64,000 nt of DNA from Penicillium oxalicum (taxonomy: Eukaryota > Ascomycota > Eurotiomycetes > Eurotiales > Aspergillaceae), in assembly GCF_001723175.1 (NCBI RefSeq), contig NC_064652.1, positions 3,348,001 to 3,412,000 of the forward strand. Reading direction: 5' to 3'. Numbering within the stretch: the first letter of the stretch is position 1; each line of letters starts with the position of its first letter. Positions 22,760 through 34,229 of this stretch are shown piece after piece. The position numbers were made by a program, and so were the translations under genes. Below the pieces are notes generated by a model that had not been told where the DNA came from, did not search any database, and saw only the letters and a program-made list of their open reading frames with translations.

Positions 22760-24653
22760 ATGTACAAGCCAATATCGAACTTCTTCCGCTGGTTTTCGAA
22801 TTTATCTGTTCCTGAAGTTTACGGTACTTGCGCTGCGATTCTTCTTGCATCCTGGCTTATCTATTTATCTATAGTGCGTATATGGTTCTGGGCTTATAAA
22901 AGAAGATATCTGTTGTCCTGGCATTCATGGATCTCAAGGCTGCCGGAGTTTTGGCGACGAATTATCTTTGTCCACCTACCAAATTCCTTCAGATGGCTCG
23001 ACATCTCAACATGTTGGCAGGCTTTAGCTTTGGCAATTCTGCTCGCAGCAAACATCTTAGCCTTGCGACTTAGAGCCACGTCCTTGATGGTCGTCCAAAA
23101 AAGAGCTGGGTCTTTGGCCGTCATCAGCATCGCCCCTCTATGCACCGGTCTGAACTTTGGGTTTCCAGCTGATCTCTTATGTATCGACCGCCAGTCGCTC
23201 GGATGGTTTCATCGATGGATAGGGCGTATATGCGTGTTTCATTCCCTTCTACACGGCATTATTATCATGTCTACAACCGAAGCTTCGATCTTCATAACTC
23301 CGCGGTATATTTTCCCTATCATAGTAAGTCTACTTCGCGGTTGAGCCAGAAGACAGTTTTGGACCTCAGATCACTCTAACTCTTACTAGGCAGGGGGATC
23401 TCTCATTCTGATTGTTCCGGTCACGTGCGCGGCAATACGAACACGACATGTGCAGTTCGCTTTGAAATGCCATTATTTGCTTGCGGTAGTAGCCACATCT
23501 ACCCTTGGATATCATCTCCTGAAACAACAATCTCTGTATCGTTGGGTCTTATTAGGTGCTCTCTGCCTCTGGGCTGTGACAAGTCTCACCGTCTCTATAT
23601 CCACTGTGTGGTCTCGGAAGCCATGGCGACACGATAGACAAGAAGTGTCTATGAACGCATCTAATGGTCTTCTTTGGCTTGAAGTTGATCTACCTCCTAC
23701 TTGGGCTGTACAACCTGGTCAATATGTGCAGCTCTGGATGCCAAGTGCCGGCATTCGCGCCGGTCTGCAACTGCCCATCTTCTATGTGGCAGTATGCAAA
23801 AAGGATGGCGCGTATAAGATCGCACGGATGGTGGCTCGTTCCCGCTCTGGTATTATTCGAAAGCTTTACGACAGGAATCTCGCTTCTCCACGCGTCAATC
23901 GAATCCCAGTCACTGTGCTCGGACCATATGGGCGCCCGGAAAACCTGCTCCGGTTCGGGACCGTTGTGTTAGTCGTAGAGGACGTTGGCTTTTTTCGAGC
24001 TCTCTCGTACATAGAGATGTTAGTCAAGGCTAGCGTGCAACGGAAAGCGCTGGTACGGAAACTGGAGATTTTGTGGCAAGATGACGGGGAATCGAGTGAG
24101 TCGTCGACTTGTGTTCCTAAGTGGTCGCTTGGTATATCTGCTGACTTGGGGTTGGAGACTATCCGCCATGGGTGAAAGAGTGGAGGCAAGAGGTCTTATG
24201 CCTAGACCATCCAACATCTGGCGGATTTGACGTGAGTGGGTGTCCGAATGATATTTGAAATAAATACTGACTTCCGCTTAGATCCTACAATTCAAAATTT
24301 ACTGCGGCAGAGCCGACTCAAATGAGGATCTTTCCACTTCATATCAGGAAGGAAATCGACTCTGCTTCTACCGTGACTCATTGAACATTGAAAAAGAAAT
24401 AAGGGGATACATCAAAGACCAACGGGGGGACATGGCAGTCGCAGGTATTCTCCTTAAGCATTCTCATAGTAACCTGTGGGGAAGGTCTGGTGCAGTTCTG
24501 GTTCTGACAATTTACTATATAGTTTGTGCAGGCTATAGGATGCGTGAGACCGTCAGGAAGACCATCCAGCCGCACATCGGAAGCAATCTCAAATTTATAG
24601 CCCTTGACCTAGGGCCATATCATGCGTGGCCAGAAAACAACCACTATCTCTAA
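22760..24653 (+). pseudogene. Ferric reductase (FRE family), frameshifted
   Basis: FRE proteins are membrane flavocytochromes that reduce Fe3+ at the cell surface using NADPH, FAD and two haems. Exons are proposed at 22760-23323, 23390-24231, 24282-24444 and 24523-24653, with good GT/AG sites. Seen: an N-terminal helix, haem-region histidines in FHRWIGRICVFHSLLHG and CHYLLAVVATSTLGYH, the FAD-side QPGQYVQLWMP, the nucleotide loop GPYGRPENLL, and the C-terminal CAGYRMRETVRKTI with a family-like ending. The FAD-binding HPF motif is missing; the equivalent reads LQLPIFYV. The exon lengths do not sum to a whole frame. The frame shifts by one base near 24150-24165, just before YPPWVKEWRQEVL. It is probably a decayed copy. 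Its presence matters because FRE genes are a typical Starship accessory class. Confidence 0.8.
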
Positions 24654-26990
24654 AGCTGGCTAACACGCTAACAGATAAAATTAGATCGACCGTTAACTAG
24701 CTAGGGTTTTATATAGTCACAGATAGCTGATTAAATGAAGCCTCTCATGGTAAAGCAATCTGATATTGAAATGCTAGTGTTATCGTATCAATCAATTGCT
24801 AGGCTGAATCAAGTAGCCTTGGTGAGAATAAAGGTGATTTGCTAACTTAATTCGAAAGTGGCCTGCCCTATAGGAGTACCGGGAGAACCCGTCGTGTTCT
24901 TTAGTCTGAGTTTGCCTTAGAAATTGCGTCCTCAGAATGAAAAAACGATTTTCCGAATCGGCAAGTTAGGTCTTCAACCGAAGGAATGAGAGATCATGTC
25001 TAAATAACGAAGATCGTGAAATATGGAACGCACTATCCAAAAACCCAATATTTTTCGATCGTTTTCCTGATAAAATTTCTTGCCCTACGATTTTAGGAGC
25101 TTTTATGGCGAACAGTATCTAGGGTACAGTATTGCTAGCACTAGTTTATCAATTTGTCCTATTTTTCTTGAGATTTGCCCCTACTTGCCACTCAGAAAAA
25201 GAATTCACCCGACACATTCCGAACCTATTGCCGTTCCATCTCCGGGCAGCTCATAGATAACAGGTAAATTCATAGAAGGGCCCCAAAGTCTCGATCTGTA
25301 TAACATACACTTTGTCCGGCGGCGAGAGCAGATTCCAACGGCTGGAAATGTGACTGGGTCGCTCATGTGTTTTCTGTGGTAGGAGGCTGATCGACCGTGA
25401 TGGCAAACCTCGCAGCGAAGCTCGTGAGTCATCGACTTCCCTGTCAGGTGGTGAAGCGCAGTAACTCTTGCAGATCGGGAATCCTGCGTGCTAACTTTAG
25501 GCTGGCCCTCGTGTCGGCTGGGAAGTAATGGCATAACAGTCTCCTTGAGTCTATTTTCATTAGACAGGTGTACTCAATCTCTTAAATTCTTCGCAGTGTA
25601 GATTAAGTCATACCTGGTGTTGATCCACAGTCGGTTACCTAGAAACCAATGCATGAGCAGAATAATAGGTAGATAATATAGTACGGGAATGTCGAATCAG
25701 TATAAAGCACTCGACTGATTTTTATGTCCCCTATACGGGCTGTAACTGATGAATTAGAGCTGTCGCAACGGCAGATTTGAATAATACGTTCGGCTGTGGA
25801 GCTGATGTAACTCTTAAAGAGTGATCGGCTTTGATGAAAATGATAATCTAAGAGACTAGCACGCCTAGCATTCCCCTGGATTCCCGTACAAAGCCACCTA
25901 GTGATACACTGAGCTGATCCTCGTGATCAAGCCCTACGTTGACCCCAAGACATATATTCAACGGTAACCCTCACATAGCTACACAACAGTTGAATATATG
26001 ACGATAGGAATGGTGAGAGGTAGAGAATCGGTGAGGTGTTGGAATGTATTTCCTGATAGCGTCGGTGGACGTTAGAGTAGACACTATGTTAGGACGGGAC
26101 CACGACTGTGGAACGGCATGATGGAGAATTTAAGTCGCGTAAACGAGAAGCATCTTTTTCTCTCGATGCTCTCAATCATCTCAACCATAAACAGTCTCAC
26201 TCTACTAGTCACCGGCTTCTTCTGTATCGCGATAGCCACCCCGCTCTCCGACCGGCCTGTGCTACGTCCGGCAACTAGCGTAATAACCCCCACCGAAGCA
26301 GCGAAGGGAGCTCTGCAGATAGCTGTTAGAACCTTGCTGCCCCGCTATAACTCGACGCTTGGATTGCACCGAACTGCCCACGGGACAGTAATACTTCTAC
26401 TCAATTTACCGAATTTGTGCTCGCACGAAATATCTCAAAGGCCATTGTTGCTCAAAAAGTTTCCGTCTCAATAGAACCCTAATAAAGCAGGAGCAGTAAG
26501 ACGTCTCTGTGACTAGTGACTACGTAACCTAGTACCCCGATAAAGATCAGCTATCCTATAATAGTTCCTCATGCTTGACATTCTGGCAGACTTATTATGC
26601 AACTAATAGAAGCATAGCCTGCCATAATACACTCTTATCTACATATCACCACCTGTGGAATAATCTAGGCTTGCTAGGGCGATGAAGGACCCCGATACCT
26701 ATAAGTTTCTCTTCTCAGTTTTGGATAGAATAGTGCTAGTTTCAACCTGGGTGGGAGGGGTTCATGTATGAACCCGGGATTTAGAAAATAGATCACTGAT
26801 TCTATTGAAACTAAATAGTCTCTTTAGACACGTGCAGCGTGTAGGTGTGTTACTTTACAAAATCCTAGTAATAGTGCACTGAAGGCATTAGCAGCTCAAA
26901 GCTAAATTAAATCGATTCTGATACCGTTATGCTCAAGGTAATTCATCCGGCAAAGTTTTTGACAATGTTTTGTACAAAACGGTGGGGATG
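24654..26990. other. Gene-poor, AT-rich stretch
   Basis: No recognised gene. A minus-strand frame at 25205-25534 has a Cys/His pattern (LRCEVCHHGRSASYHRKH, then ICSRRRTKC) that may be a small zinc-binding remnant. A plus-strand frame at 26118-26474 begins with a hydrophobic helix. Both are too weak to call. Confidence 0.4.
25951..26000. repeat. 12-bp perfect inverted repeat (hairpin)
   Basis: CATATATTCAAC at 25951-25962 is followed after 26 nt by its reverse complement GTTGAATATATG at 25989-26000. It could be a transcription terminator-like hairpin, a small element end, or chance in AT-rich DNA. Confidence 0.4.
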
Positions 26991-27049
26991 GAGTATCGAG
27001 GATGGTGCTATATGAGGAAAATAGCAGGGTAGTACCGCTATTTGGCTCT

Positions 27050-27583
27050 CTAAATTCTGTCGATGAGAGGCCGAATAAACAACTGGAAGTGATGCTGATG
27101 TTCTTCTGTGTGGAATTGCTGCGAAAGGATGTTAAGCATGCACCGACGGAGGCGGCGCAAGTTTCCCAGTACGGACTCGGTACGAGGGAGAAAGAACGGA
27201 TATTGTTCCAGGACCTCTTCTGTCACTAGGTGAACTTTGGAAAGACGGAATTCCACCCAGTGGACGTGCTCACAGAGGTAAAAGTCTGACAGGTAGAGAA
27301 AGATATCGTCGGCGGAGGTGGTGGGGCACAGCGGATCGGGTCCAGTCCAGTAGATCCAGCAGTTTTTTTCAACCGTGGCGTCGTGAAGGCATCTAACGGG
27401 GCTAGCTCCTTTCGCTCCTTGACTGAATACAGAATCATCGAAAGGATAGATGAAGGTTTGACTGTGGTGGTTGGCCCCGATACAGGGTGGTAGGGTCGGT
27501 ACATCAGAGAACTCCTCCCAAAGAGATTCAAGGTTCAGATCGAAGGAATCCGCGCACGGATAATCTTGAGTCTTGAAAACCAT
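27050..27583 (-). CDS. Hypothetical protein, 177 aa
   Basis: A single open frame begins MVFKTQDYPCADSFDLN and ends at 27050. It is acidic in the N-terminal half (ESLWEEFSDVPTLPPC), with several His and Cys residues, a CWIYWTGPDPLCP segment and a basic RRLRRCMLN stretch. I see no signal peptide, helix or motif I recognise. A 177-codon frame in this AT-rich setting is unlikely by chance, but nothing else supports expression. Confidence 0.4.
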   Translation of the reverse strand: MVFKTQDYPCADSFDLNLESLWEEFSDVPTLPPCIGANHHSQTFIYPFDDSVFSQGAKGASPVRCLHDATVEKNCWIYWTGPDPLCPTTSADDIFLYLSDFYLCEHVHWVEFRLSKVHLVTEEVLEQYPFFLPRTESVLGNLRRLRRCMLNILSQQFHTEEHQHHFQLFIRPLIDRI

Positions 27584-27599
27584 CCTGGGGAAGACAAAG

Positions 27600-28490
27600 G
27601 AGAGGAAAAAGACACTGGCAAAGACTGGTAGGAGAGGAGAGGACAGTAGCGGGCCAATACAAGGTACGTCCTGAGTGAAGGCTTAAACCCCTAGTCTTCG
27701 CCTTGAGAATCAGAATATAAACATATAAGATTTCAATACTTATGCAGAAAAAAATGAACGACTAGACTATTCCGTACCGTACTTCTAACGCTCTTCCAAT
27801 GCATTTGGCAGAAGGCCTTTATTAACCAACTTACAACCCTCTGCAGTGGATAGCAGTGTGAAACGGATTACCAGCGCGACGGTTGAAGTAGGGCACACTA
27901 TTCGGTCGCCGCTCCCTTGCCCCACTTCACCAGACAGCAAAATCGTGCATCAATAGTTGTGAATCAACAATAAGACAGCCCAAGTATAACCTATCATCCA
28001 GATTTCCGCTCATTACCTCAAGAATGAGCCGAAAGTGCTTTGAATGTTTGCAGGCGAGGGTCACCGGCCTACTTGTTTACTGCGCGGGTTTAGCTTGGCA
28101 TCACTGGCCCACGCGCCAAATTAAACAGGCCTCGAGACGTGGAAAAAGCCGTTGAATACGGTCGGCGGGTGCTGATATCACCAGCTAGGCACCGTGTACA
28201 CGGTCAAGTGGACAGGTAATGCTAAAGCAAAAGTTGATTGATTCGTGTATGTTATGTGTTGATTCTAGGTCCTCGTCTATTGCCCCTGAATCCGTGCGGC
28301 GGTAGCCGTAGCCGAGCAAGAATACGTACGGTACGTTTTCTGACAGTAGGATATGTCCTGACAGCACGAAAAGATTACCCAGAAAGCTTGGGAGAGATAA
28401 AGCGTTAAGATGATCAGAGATTGGATAAAGCTCTATTTAGACTGAAGTACAAGTTCTTCTAGCCCAAAGAACTAACCGCGCCGCGGGAGC
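27600..28490. other. No gene recognised
   Basis: I see no coherent coding frame or repeat between the 177-aa hypothetical gene and the F-box-like gene. Confidence 0.4.
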
Positions 28491-28500
28491 AGCATTAATC

Positions 28501-30550
28501 TCAAAATTCGTACGGCGATTCCATTATACCGCCCCCTGGACACGCGCCGAGGAAACGAGCACCATCCACCGAGACACCATCCCAAATGTGAGGGTCGGAT
28601 AACTCTATTGGGTAGAAGGGCAGAATTTCGGGAGTAGGGCGGGGAATATTTGACGACCCCAGCCGGCGCACTAAAAAGCGCTGTGACCGATACCGGTCCT
28701 CATGAGAGAAGTCCCCAAACCCCAGCACTTGTAAAGATGGTAGCCCGTCTGGGCTGAAAGCCCATTTAGCGAATGACAAAAATTCGTCTGCCTCTGTATA
28801 TGATGTAGACAGCGTAGCATCTGCTCTCGGGCCGTATTGGGCCGCCGCTAGATCGCAATGACTATGCTCTGTCTCATAATTCTCCACATACAGAGGAAGA
28901 AACGGGTCGGCTGTGACGTCACGGAGAGGATATGGCTGTCGTGATTTACGCAAAAGAGAATCAATCTCTCGCGTGAGGTAACGGTGCATGTAGTCGGGTC
29001 CGCTGAAACGCAGGTGTAAAAGCTCCAGCGTGGAATGCTCACGTGACGGCTCCAGGTGTCGTTGCTGTTTCTATTAGAACCGGTAGGAAGGAAGGATTAC
29101 GAAACTTACCGCTGCCGCTGGATTCATCGATAGCGCCAATGCAGTTATTTGTCTCAGGTCAACCACAGAAGACAAATCTGCAATCCAAACAGGACTCACA
29201 TCCCGTTCATCTTCGAACAGCCCATCATGGTCATCGAGCGGAATCAGCTGTCGCTCATGGTACACAAGGGATCTTAGAGTGGAATGATGCGATTGAATAC
29301 CCTCCTTGACGAGCGTCTCGTTTAATGGGAAATTCGATAAACGTAAGCACAGGTCCCGTAGTCCACGAAAAGAGCCAAGGAAATCAGCAACTACACCAGC
29401 GCAACCTTCATCCGAACTATGTAACAGGAAGTCGAAGCATGCCTGGAAACTCTCCAGATGCATGGTTCTGGATGCTCTCGATAGCGAACGCAAAAGGCGA
29501 AGCTGGTTCGGACAATTGAATAGCGACAAAGATTTCAGAGAAGTAAAGGTGGAGATATAACCGCGAGAGAGCTCGGATGGAAGCGTGATACGGGACAGTG
29601 ATAGTGATACGAGGGATGAATTGATCGGAGTCTCTCGACTGTCCTCTGCATGACCCACGGGCTCGTGCCAGGGGTCCGCAAAGACCTCCCAGCACAGCGA
29701 TTGAGCGGAAGCGGATGAGATAAAACCGACTGTGAGATTGGCGAGATGCGTTCGATTCCGATCAATGCATTCCCGCAGCGACATTGCTTCGGCGGGATGC
29801 TGCAGTCCCTCCCACTCTAAGCTTCTTAGGCATGGAAAGCTAGACAGTCCTTCGAGAGGATATTGGGCCCGAGGGCAAGTGCCATCGGTGATAAGGACGA
29901 GATGTTGGAGGCTTGTTTGGTGTTGACTCAAATAACCTCCTTGTCCTAAAATGCCCATTGGGATGCAAATCCCCAGTCGCCACCTATCGTCAGTCAGCCT
30001 TATCGCCACTAAGTGGAGGGTAGCTAAGAACTCACTGGAACGTGTGCAGGCTGTTCGGCTTTAAGCACGCAAATACTCGTAAGATTTGTTGGTCAATGTC
30101 GCTCAAGAAACGTTGGTGTATGGTTGTTTCATGGGAAGCGTCATTGACGGGCGAGTGCTCTGACATTCCGGCCATGCGAAAGATGCTGTAGTATGCGCAT
30201 CGGTTGAAGCGAGCGTGGTGAATTGGCGCCTGGATATGTAGATGCTTGGTATGCTGCAACAGGCTTCTGGCTCGTGATTCCTCGTGATGGAGAAAGAAGG
30301 AGTCGACATCAAGCACATTGAGCGCCCACTCGTCCGTTGCGCGGATGGTCAGTGAGCGGTAGACCAAAGGATTCAGCGTGGAATATAGCCGGGAAGACGC
30401 TCTGCTTGCAGCGAACAGACTGTCCAGGGGCAACTGGAAGGAAATTAGGGATCTGGACCACACATCTGATTGAGGACTCACGAAATGTGCAATCAAAAGA
30501 AGAACCTCACATGGCAGAGTGTGAAGTGTGGTGCCAGATTTGGAGACCAT
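28501..30550 (-). CDS. F-box-like / leucine-rich protein, 645 aa
   Basis: Three exons are proposed: 30550-30036, 29983-29110 and 29049-28501. The introns are 52 and 60 nt (GTGAGT and GTAAGT donors), and joining gives exactly 646 codons including the stop. The N-terminus LHTLPCEVLLLIAHFVS fits an F-box helix (the LPxEhLLhI pattern), followed by ALxASSRLYSTLNPLVYRSL-like sequence. The middle is leucine-rich and irregularly periodic (SLVSLSLSRITLPSELSRG, then SLKSLSLFNCP), as in fungal F-box/LRR substrate adaptors of SCF ubiquitin ligases. The substrate is unknown. The frame is intact, in contrast to many neighbours. The last acceptor (CTGGAG) is the least certain joint. Confidence 0.7.
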
Positions 30551-30599
30551 AGCTGTACTTACACAGCGTTTCGATTAACACAAGGAAAAGGAATACTCT

Positions 30600-31310
30600 A
30601 ATAAGCAGAAGTTGTTACTGAAGAGCGTAGGCTTACGCTCAGAACATGCGCCTGACGTAATGATGCAGTGGAATGGACCCAACACTCGATCATGGTTGCT
30701 TTACAGTTATGGTTGAGTTTGGCTAGGATCACGACCGATTTTTCAGTTTGGTGACAAACAGGTGGTGGGATGGGAGTCAGTTCTGACAGTAGAGCTGATT
30801 GTTCACGGTGAACAATGAATTCTGAACGGGGTCCTACTATGTAAACGACGTGGTGTGTTCAGATGCTACGATTCCTGGCCAATTGATCAACCGGAGTATA
30901 GCCCACGCCAGATTCGGGTTCGATGCGGGTACCCACCGATAGCAGTGGAAACCGTGCAACTCAGCAAGTGGCTCTCAATTTGTGCATCAATAATTGGACA
31001 TTCGGTGGCACCTATTTCATGACCGTGTGGGAAGCTATTGATTGCTCGGCAAGCAGCTTAGTGCCTTGTCTAAAAGCGGCAGTTGTAGGATTACAGGCCT
31101 CTGGTCCGACTACTTTCCCTCATTCGTTCTACTAGAAGTATGTGCACTGACTACAAGCTCAAAATCAGAAAGCGAGGAGCCCCAGACCTCACATGTTACT
31201 GTTCAGTGAAAATACAATGCCCTAGTTGAATTCAACTTGACAGCCATCCTCTTCGATTCCTACAATACTCGATTTCTACCATTCAAAATTGCCAATCTTC
31301 AAGATTCTGT
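30600..31310. other. No gene recognised
   Basis: Short frames only. This is probably shared upstream or intergenic DNA between the F-box-like gene and the 3' side of the membrane-protein gene. Confidence 0.4.
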
Positions 31311-31327
31311 GTGATTCCCAAATCTAT

Positions 31328-32041
31328 TTATGCGGCTGACTGCAGCGCATAATACAGGACAACTCTCGAGTATCTGACCAAGCTGTAGGCTAAGACAAAG
31401 TGCATCACGTAGAGGCTAGGCCGCCACCCACACAGAGTATGGGTTCGCTCCAGAGGGCGAAGAAGGTAAAACCCAGCAGCGAGGGAATTTCTTAGGGTCA
31501 TGTAACCAAATTCGATTGCCAATGCTGAGGTGTGTTGTGCGTTCTCGGTAAACGAATAGATGGCCGGGACCAGAGATAACAGGCCAAGCGAAGCACAGTG
31601 GTAGGGAAAACGCGCCTGGGTCACAGATATGCTTGTGTCGCAGGCTAAGAAGTCTACGAGATTTCCGACGGCGATCAAGGTGAAGGCAGCTACATAAACG
31701 AGCTGAAGAGATGGCTGCGAGGGAAACAGAAGGATCACGGCGGGTAGCGTGGTCGTCCAGATGAGGAACAAAACGCCACCTAACTCTAGCTTCTGCCAGT
31801 ATGCGATATGGCTGCCATAAAAAACGGAAATGACCCTCCAGGATAATGTGTAGAGATACCACGTGATGACGCCAGCGCTAAAGGAGATGACTGAGAGAGT
31901 ATTAATGATCCCGTTAGGGGTTGAAGGAAAGTGAAAAAGAAGGTGCTGAACGGCGAAAAGAGAAAAGTAGGATAGTCCAAAAATACTGATGATAGAAAAG
32001 ATGACACAATCGCGTAGATTATGGGTTTCAATGGTTGACAT
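31328..32041 (-). CDS. Seven-helix membrane protein, possibly PAQR/HlyIII-like
   Basis: A single exon; the start is chosen at MSTIETHNLRD (32041), 54 bp below a TATA box, although an in-frame ATG exists at 32068. Seven hydrophobic segments are evident, beginning with CVIFSIISIFGLSYFSLF and ending with SLYVMHFVLAYSLVRYSR. The order and loops (SWRVISVFYGSHIAYWQKLE before LGGVLFLIWTTTLP) resemble the adiponectin-receptor/haemolysin III (PAQR) fold. The usual PAQR metal-binding histidines are not clearly all present, so the family call is tentative. The frame is intact. Confidence 0.55.
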   Translation of the reverse strand: MSTIETHNLRDCVIFSIISIFGLSYFSLFAVQHLLFHFPSTPNGIINTLSVISFSAGVITWYLYTLSWRVISVFYGSHIAYWQKLELGGVLFLIWTTTLPAVILLFPSQPSLQLVYVAAFTLIAVGNLVDFLACDTSISVTQARFPYHCASLGLLSLVPAIYSFTENAQHTSALAIEFGYMTLRNSLAAGFYLLRPLERTHTLCGWRPSLYVMHFVLAYSLVRYSRVVLYYALQSAA

Positions 32042-32094
32042 TTTATATATTCTCGATGAGGCTTTCACTGGCGCTGGGCGTTAGGAGCAGAGGC

Positions 32095-32101
32095 TTTTAT
32101 A
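32095..32101 (-). promoter_or_regulatory. TATA box
   Basis: The minus strand reads TATAAAA, 54 bp upstream of the ATG at 32041. Confidence 0.45.
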
Positions 32102-32394
32102 CCAGACATAGAATCGCTCCAGAACAGCCTTGATAGGAGAGCAGGGGGAGCTACCACCTTCATTTGCGCCGAAGCAACTTCTGCATTTTCTTGAGGAAGC
32201 TATGGCCATAGAATTAAACTAACCCGGCAAACAATATTCACGAGACCCGCAAAAAGGATGACCAAGGCTCGTCAATTTTCATCAGACTGGACGGTCATCG
32301 CCGCAAAACGTACTTCTTTCTGGTGATCTACCTGGATCAGTGCTCTTTGAATAAATGCTCATCACATCGCAGAAGGCTGTTTGCGACACTTTAC

Positions 32395-32775
32395 ATGGAA
32401 TCACACACCCATATGGATGAGATTGCAGATATAGTCCGACAAATTGGCCGGCAGCAGGGCGAGAATGCTTATTACCGCGCATGTTACGCCCTACTCAAAC
32501 GCTTGCAAGAGTTGACTACTCACGCATCAAACGAGTTGCTTCGGCTTCACCAATTTGGGCCACTCGGTTCGGAATACCAGCTTCAGTCTGCGTATGAAGT
32601 TGTGCACGAACTACGGAATTCGGCCTATGAGCTGATTGATGAAGCCTGCAATGCCCAAGCAGCCTGTGAGGAATTTTGCCGGGTCGACGACCGCTTTTCG
32701 GCAAACGCTATTTTCCGCTCTGCACATTGGCCCCAGATGACCGACCGAGGTCCAGGCTTTAAACTTCAGAGATAA
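32395..32775 (+). CDS. Hypothetical helical protein, 126 aa
   Basis: An open frame; the start is placed at MESHTHMDEIADIVRQIG, with an alternative ATG at 32323. Predicted by eye to be mostly alpha-helical and charged (YRACYALLKRLQELTTHAS, then YELIDEACNAQAACEEFCR). No known motif. It stops at 32775. It is divergent from the seven-helix protein gene. It may be an intact small gene or a truncated N-terminal part of a larger one. Confidence 0.45.
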   Translation: MESHTHMDEIADIVRQIGRQQGENAYYRACYALLKRLQELTTHASNELLRLHQFGPLGSEYQLQSAYEVVHELRNSAYELIDEACNAQAACEEFCRVDDRFSANAIFRSAHWPQMTDRGPGFKLQR

Positions 32776-33049
32776 AATTGAATGGCCTCAGTAGTGTTTT
32801 GTGAAGGTCCAAGCTCCGTCAACTTTGGTGGAAAATTTATTCTGCATTCTACTGTATGTAGACTCCAATTCCTTCGTCTAGAGACAGAAAGTACAGAAAG
32901 CCTTGTAATAAGAGTATATAGAAAGACCAACACAATATCAAGATTACTGGAAGCAAAAGAATTCATCGCTGCAATCTACTTGAGCGAGAAGAGTAAGTTT
33001 CAATTTGTTTACTGATAGTGCGCTGTACTGCATTCCACAGAGGGACTAT

Positions 33050-34070
33050 TTATCTCCTTCGAATACAACAGCACACCCGGATGATCGACAGCGTCAGTTT
33101 GGTAAGAATGGAAAAGCCTAATGCGAGCCAAGTGGCTGTGAACATGCATACTCCAATGCTGGCGTGCACGCCCAGACCCCCAAGAACAGTCTGCACAGTA
33201 CTGGTGGTCGGTAGGTGTATCCTTGTGATCAATCTAGATGCAGCGATCATACAGATGGTTGCAACCTAAGCCTGACTAGCATATTTATCTGGAAGGGCTC
33301 GTTTGACGTAACGTAGATGAGAGAACGAGTAGTATCTCGCACTAGTTATCTTCCAGCGAACAGAAAATTGTCATGCTACCTAGTGCAAAAGCAGAAGCAG
33401 TTGGAACAAAGCCGATCATGTAAGTGGATACAAGCCACTTTGCGAGGATAGGGAGTCCAGAAAAGATATTGTTGACTTCACTAGGAAGCACATTGTCCAT
33501 CTCTCGCGAGACTAGACGGAAGATGTCAACAAGATCGAACGAAAATGAAATTTTAGGCTTCGAGCAGTCGGAATAAGGGGCGTCATCCTTCTCTCCTTGG
33601 CAGTAACCCCAGAGCACAATCGCATCATACACCGGGAGCTTCAGTTTGAGCTCATTGGAGACAGACTCCACTTTACTACTTACTTAACTCACTGCCATCT
33701 GCACGGTTGCGCTTGATTGAGTGACACTATCTGCTACATTCTTGCCCACCTCGGTGGCCTCGCTCGTGACTGTGCCCAAAAGATCGGATATATCGAATCT
33801 TATGGCACCCCATGACCGACTAAAGTCGAGGGCCCGAGCCTGGGGAACTCTGTCAGGTTGATCTAACCCGCCAAATTCCGCCACGGGTTTTCAAACTACA
33901 CTACTATAGCATTCGACTTTGCGCACCTTCATGAAATAGAGGTAACTCGGAGACGAAGTGGACGTACATCCGGCAAAAACAATGGCCAGACACATGAGGG
34001 TACCGACAGAAAAAGCCAGCGATAGCACGGAAACGATGAACTCGAGTTTGTTTTCTGCATAAACCAGCAT
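33050..34070 (-). pseudogene. SUR7/PalI-family membrane protein pseudogene
   Basis: SUR7/PalI proteins are four-helix plasma-membrane proteins of eisosomes or pH signalling. The first exon (34070-33927) starts MLVYAENKLEFIVSVLSL and contains one helix. A later frame carries the extracellular segment VYDAIVLWGYCQGE with the family-like W..YC and a following SFDLVDIFRLV, then helix YMIGFVPTASAFALGSM. The last part, GGLGVHASIGVCMFTATWLA, gives the final helix and a Cys-rich tail. An in-frame TAA follows QMAVS near 33700 and a TAG lies at the next exon end (33342). No splice choice I found removes both, so the gene looks broken. Confidence 0.6.
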
Positions 34071-34229
34071 CTTTTCGCAACTTGGAGGTTTTCAACCTCC
34101 GCAAGAAGTTTCAACTAAGAAAAATGAGAGATGTGTAGATCATGGTCCTTTATATAGCACTGGACTGTATTCACAGGCTACAAAGAGCCGGGTAAGATTC
34201 AGAGGGGGTTTGGTGAAGTCATATTCCAG

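Noticed and set aside
22446..22874. 142-codon plus-strand frame upstream of the ferric reductase
   Set aside because: It overlaps the TATA box and the start of the FRE gene in another frame and shows no family resemblance.
27002..27229. Plus-strand frame of 75 codons
   Set aside because: It is antisense to the longer 177-codon minus-strand frame and has no independent support.
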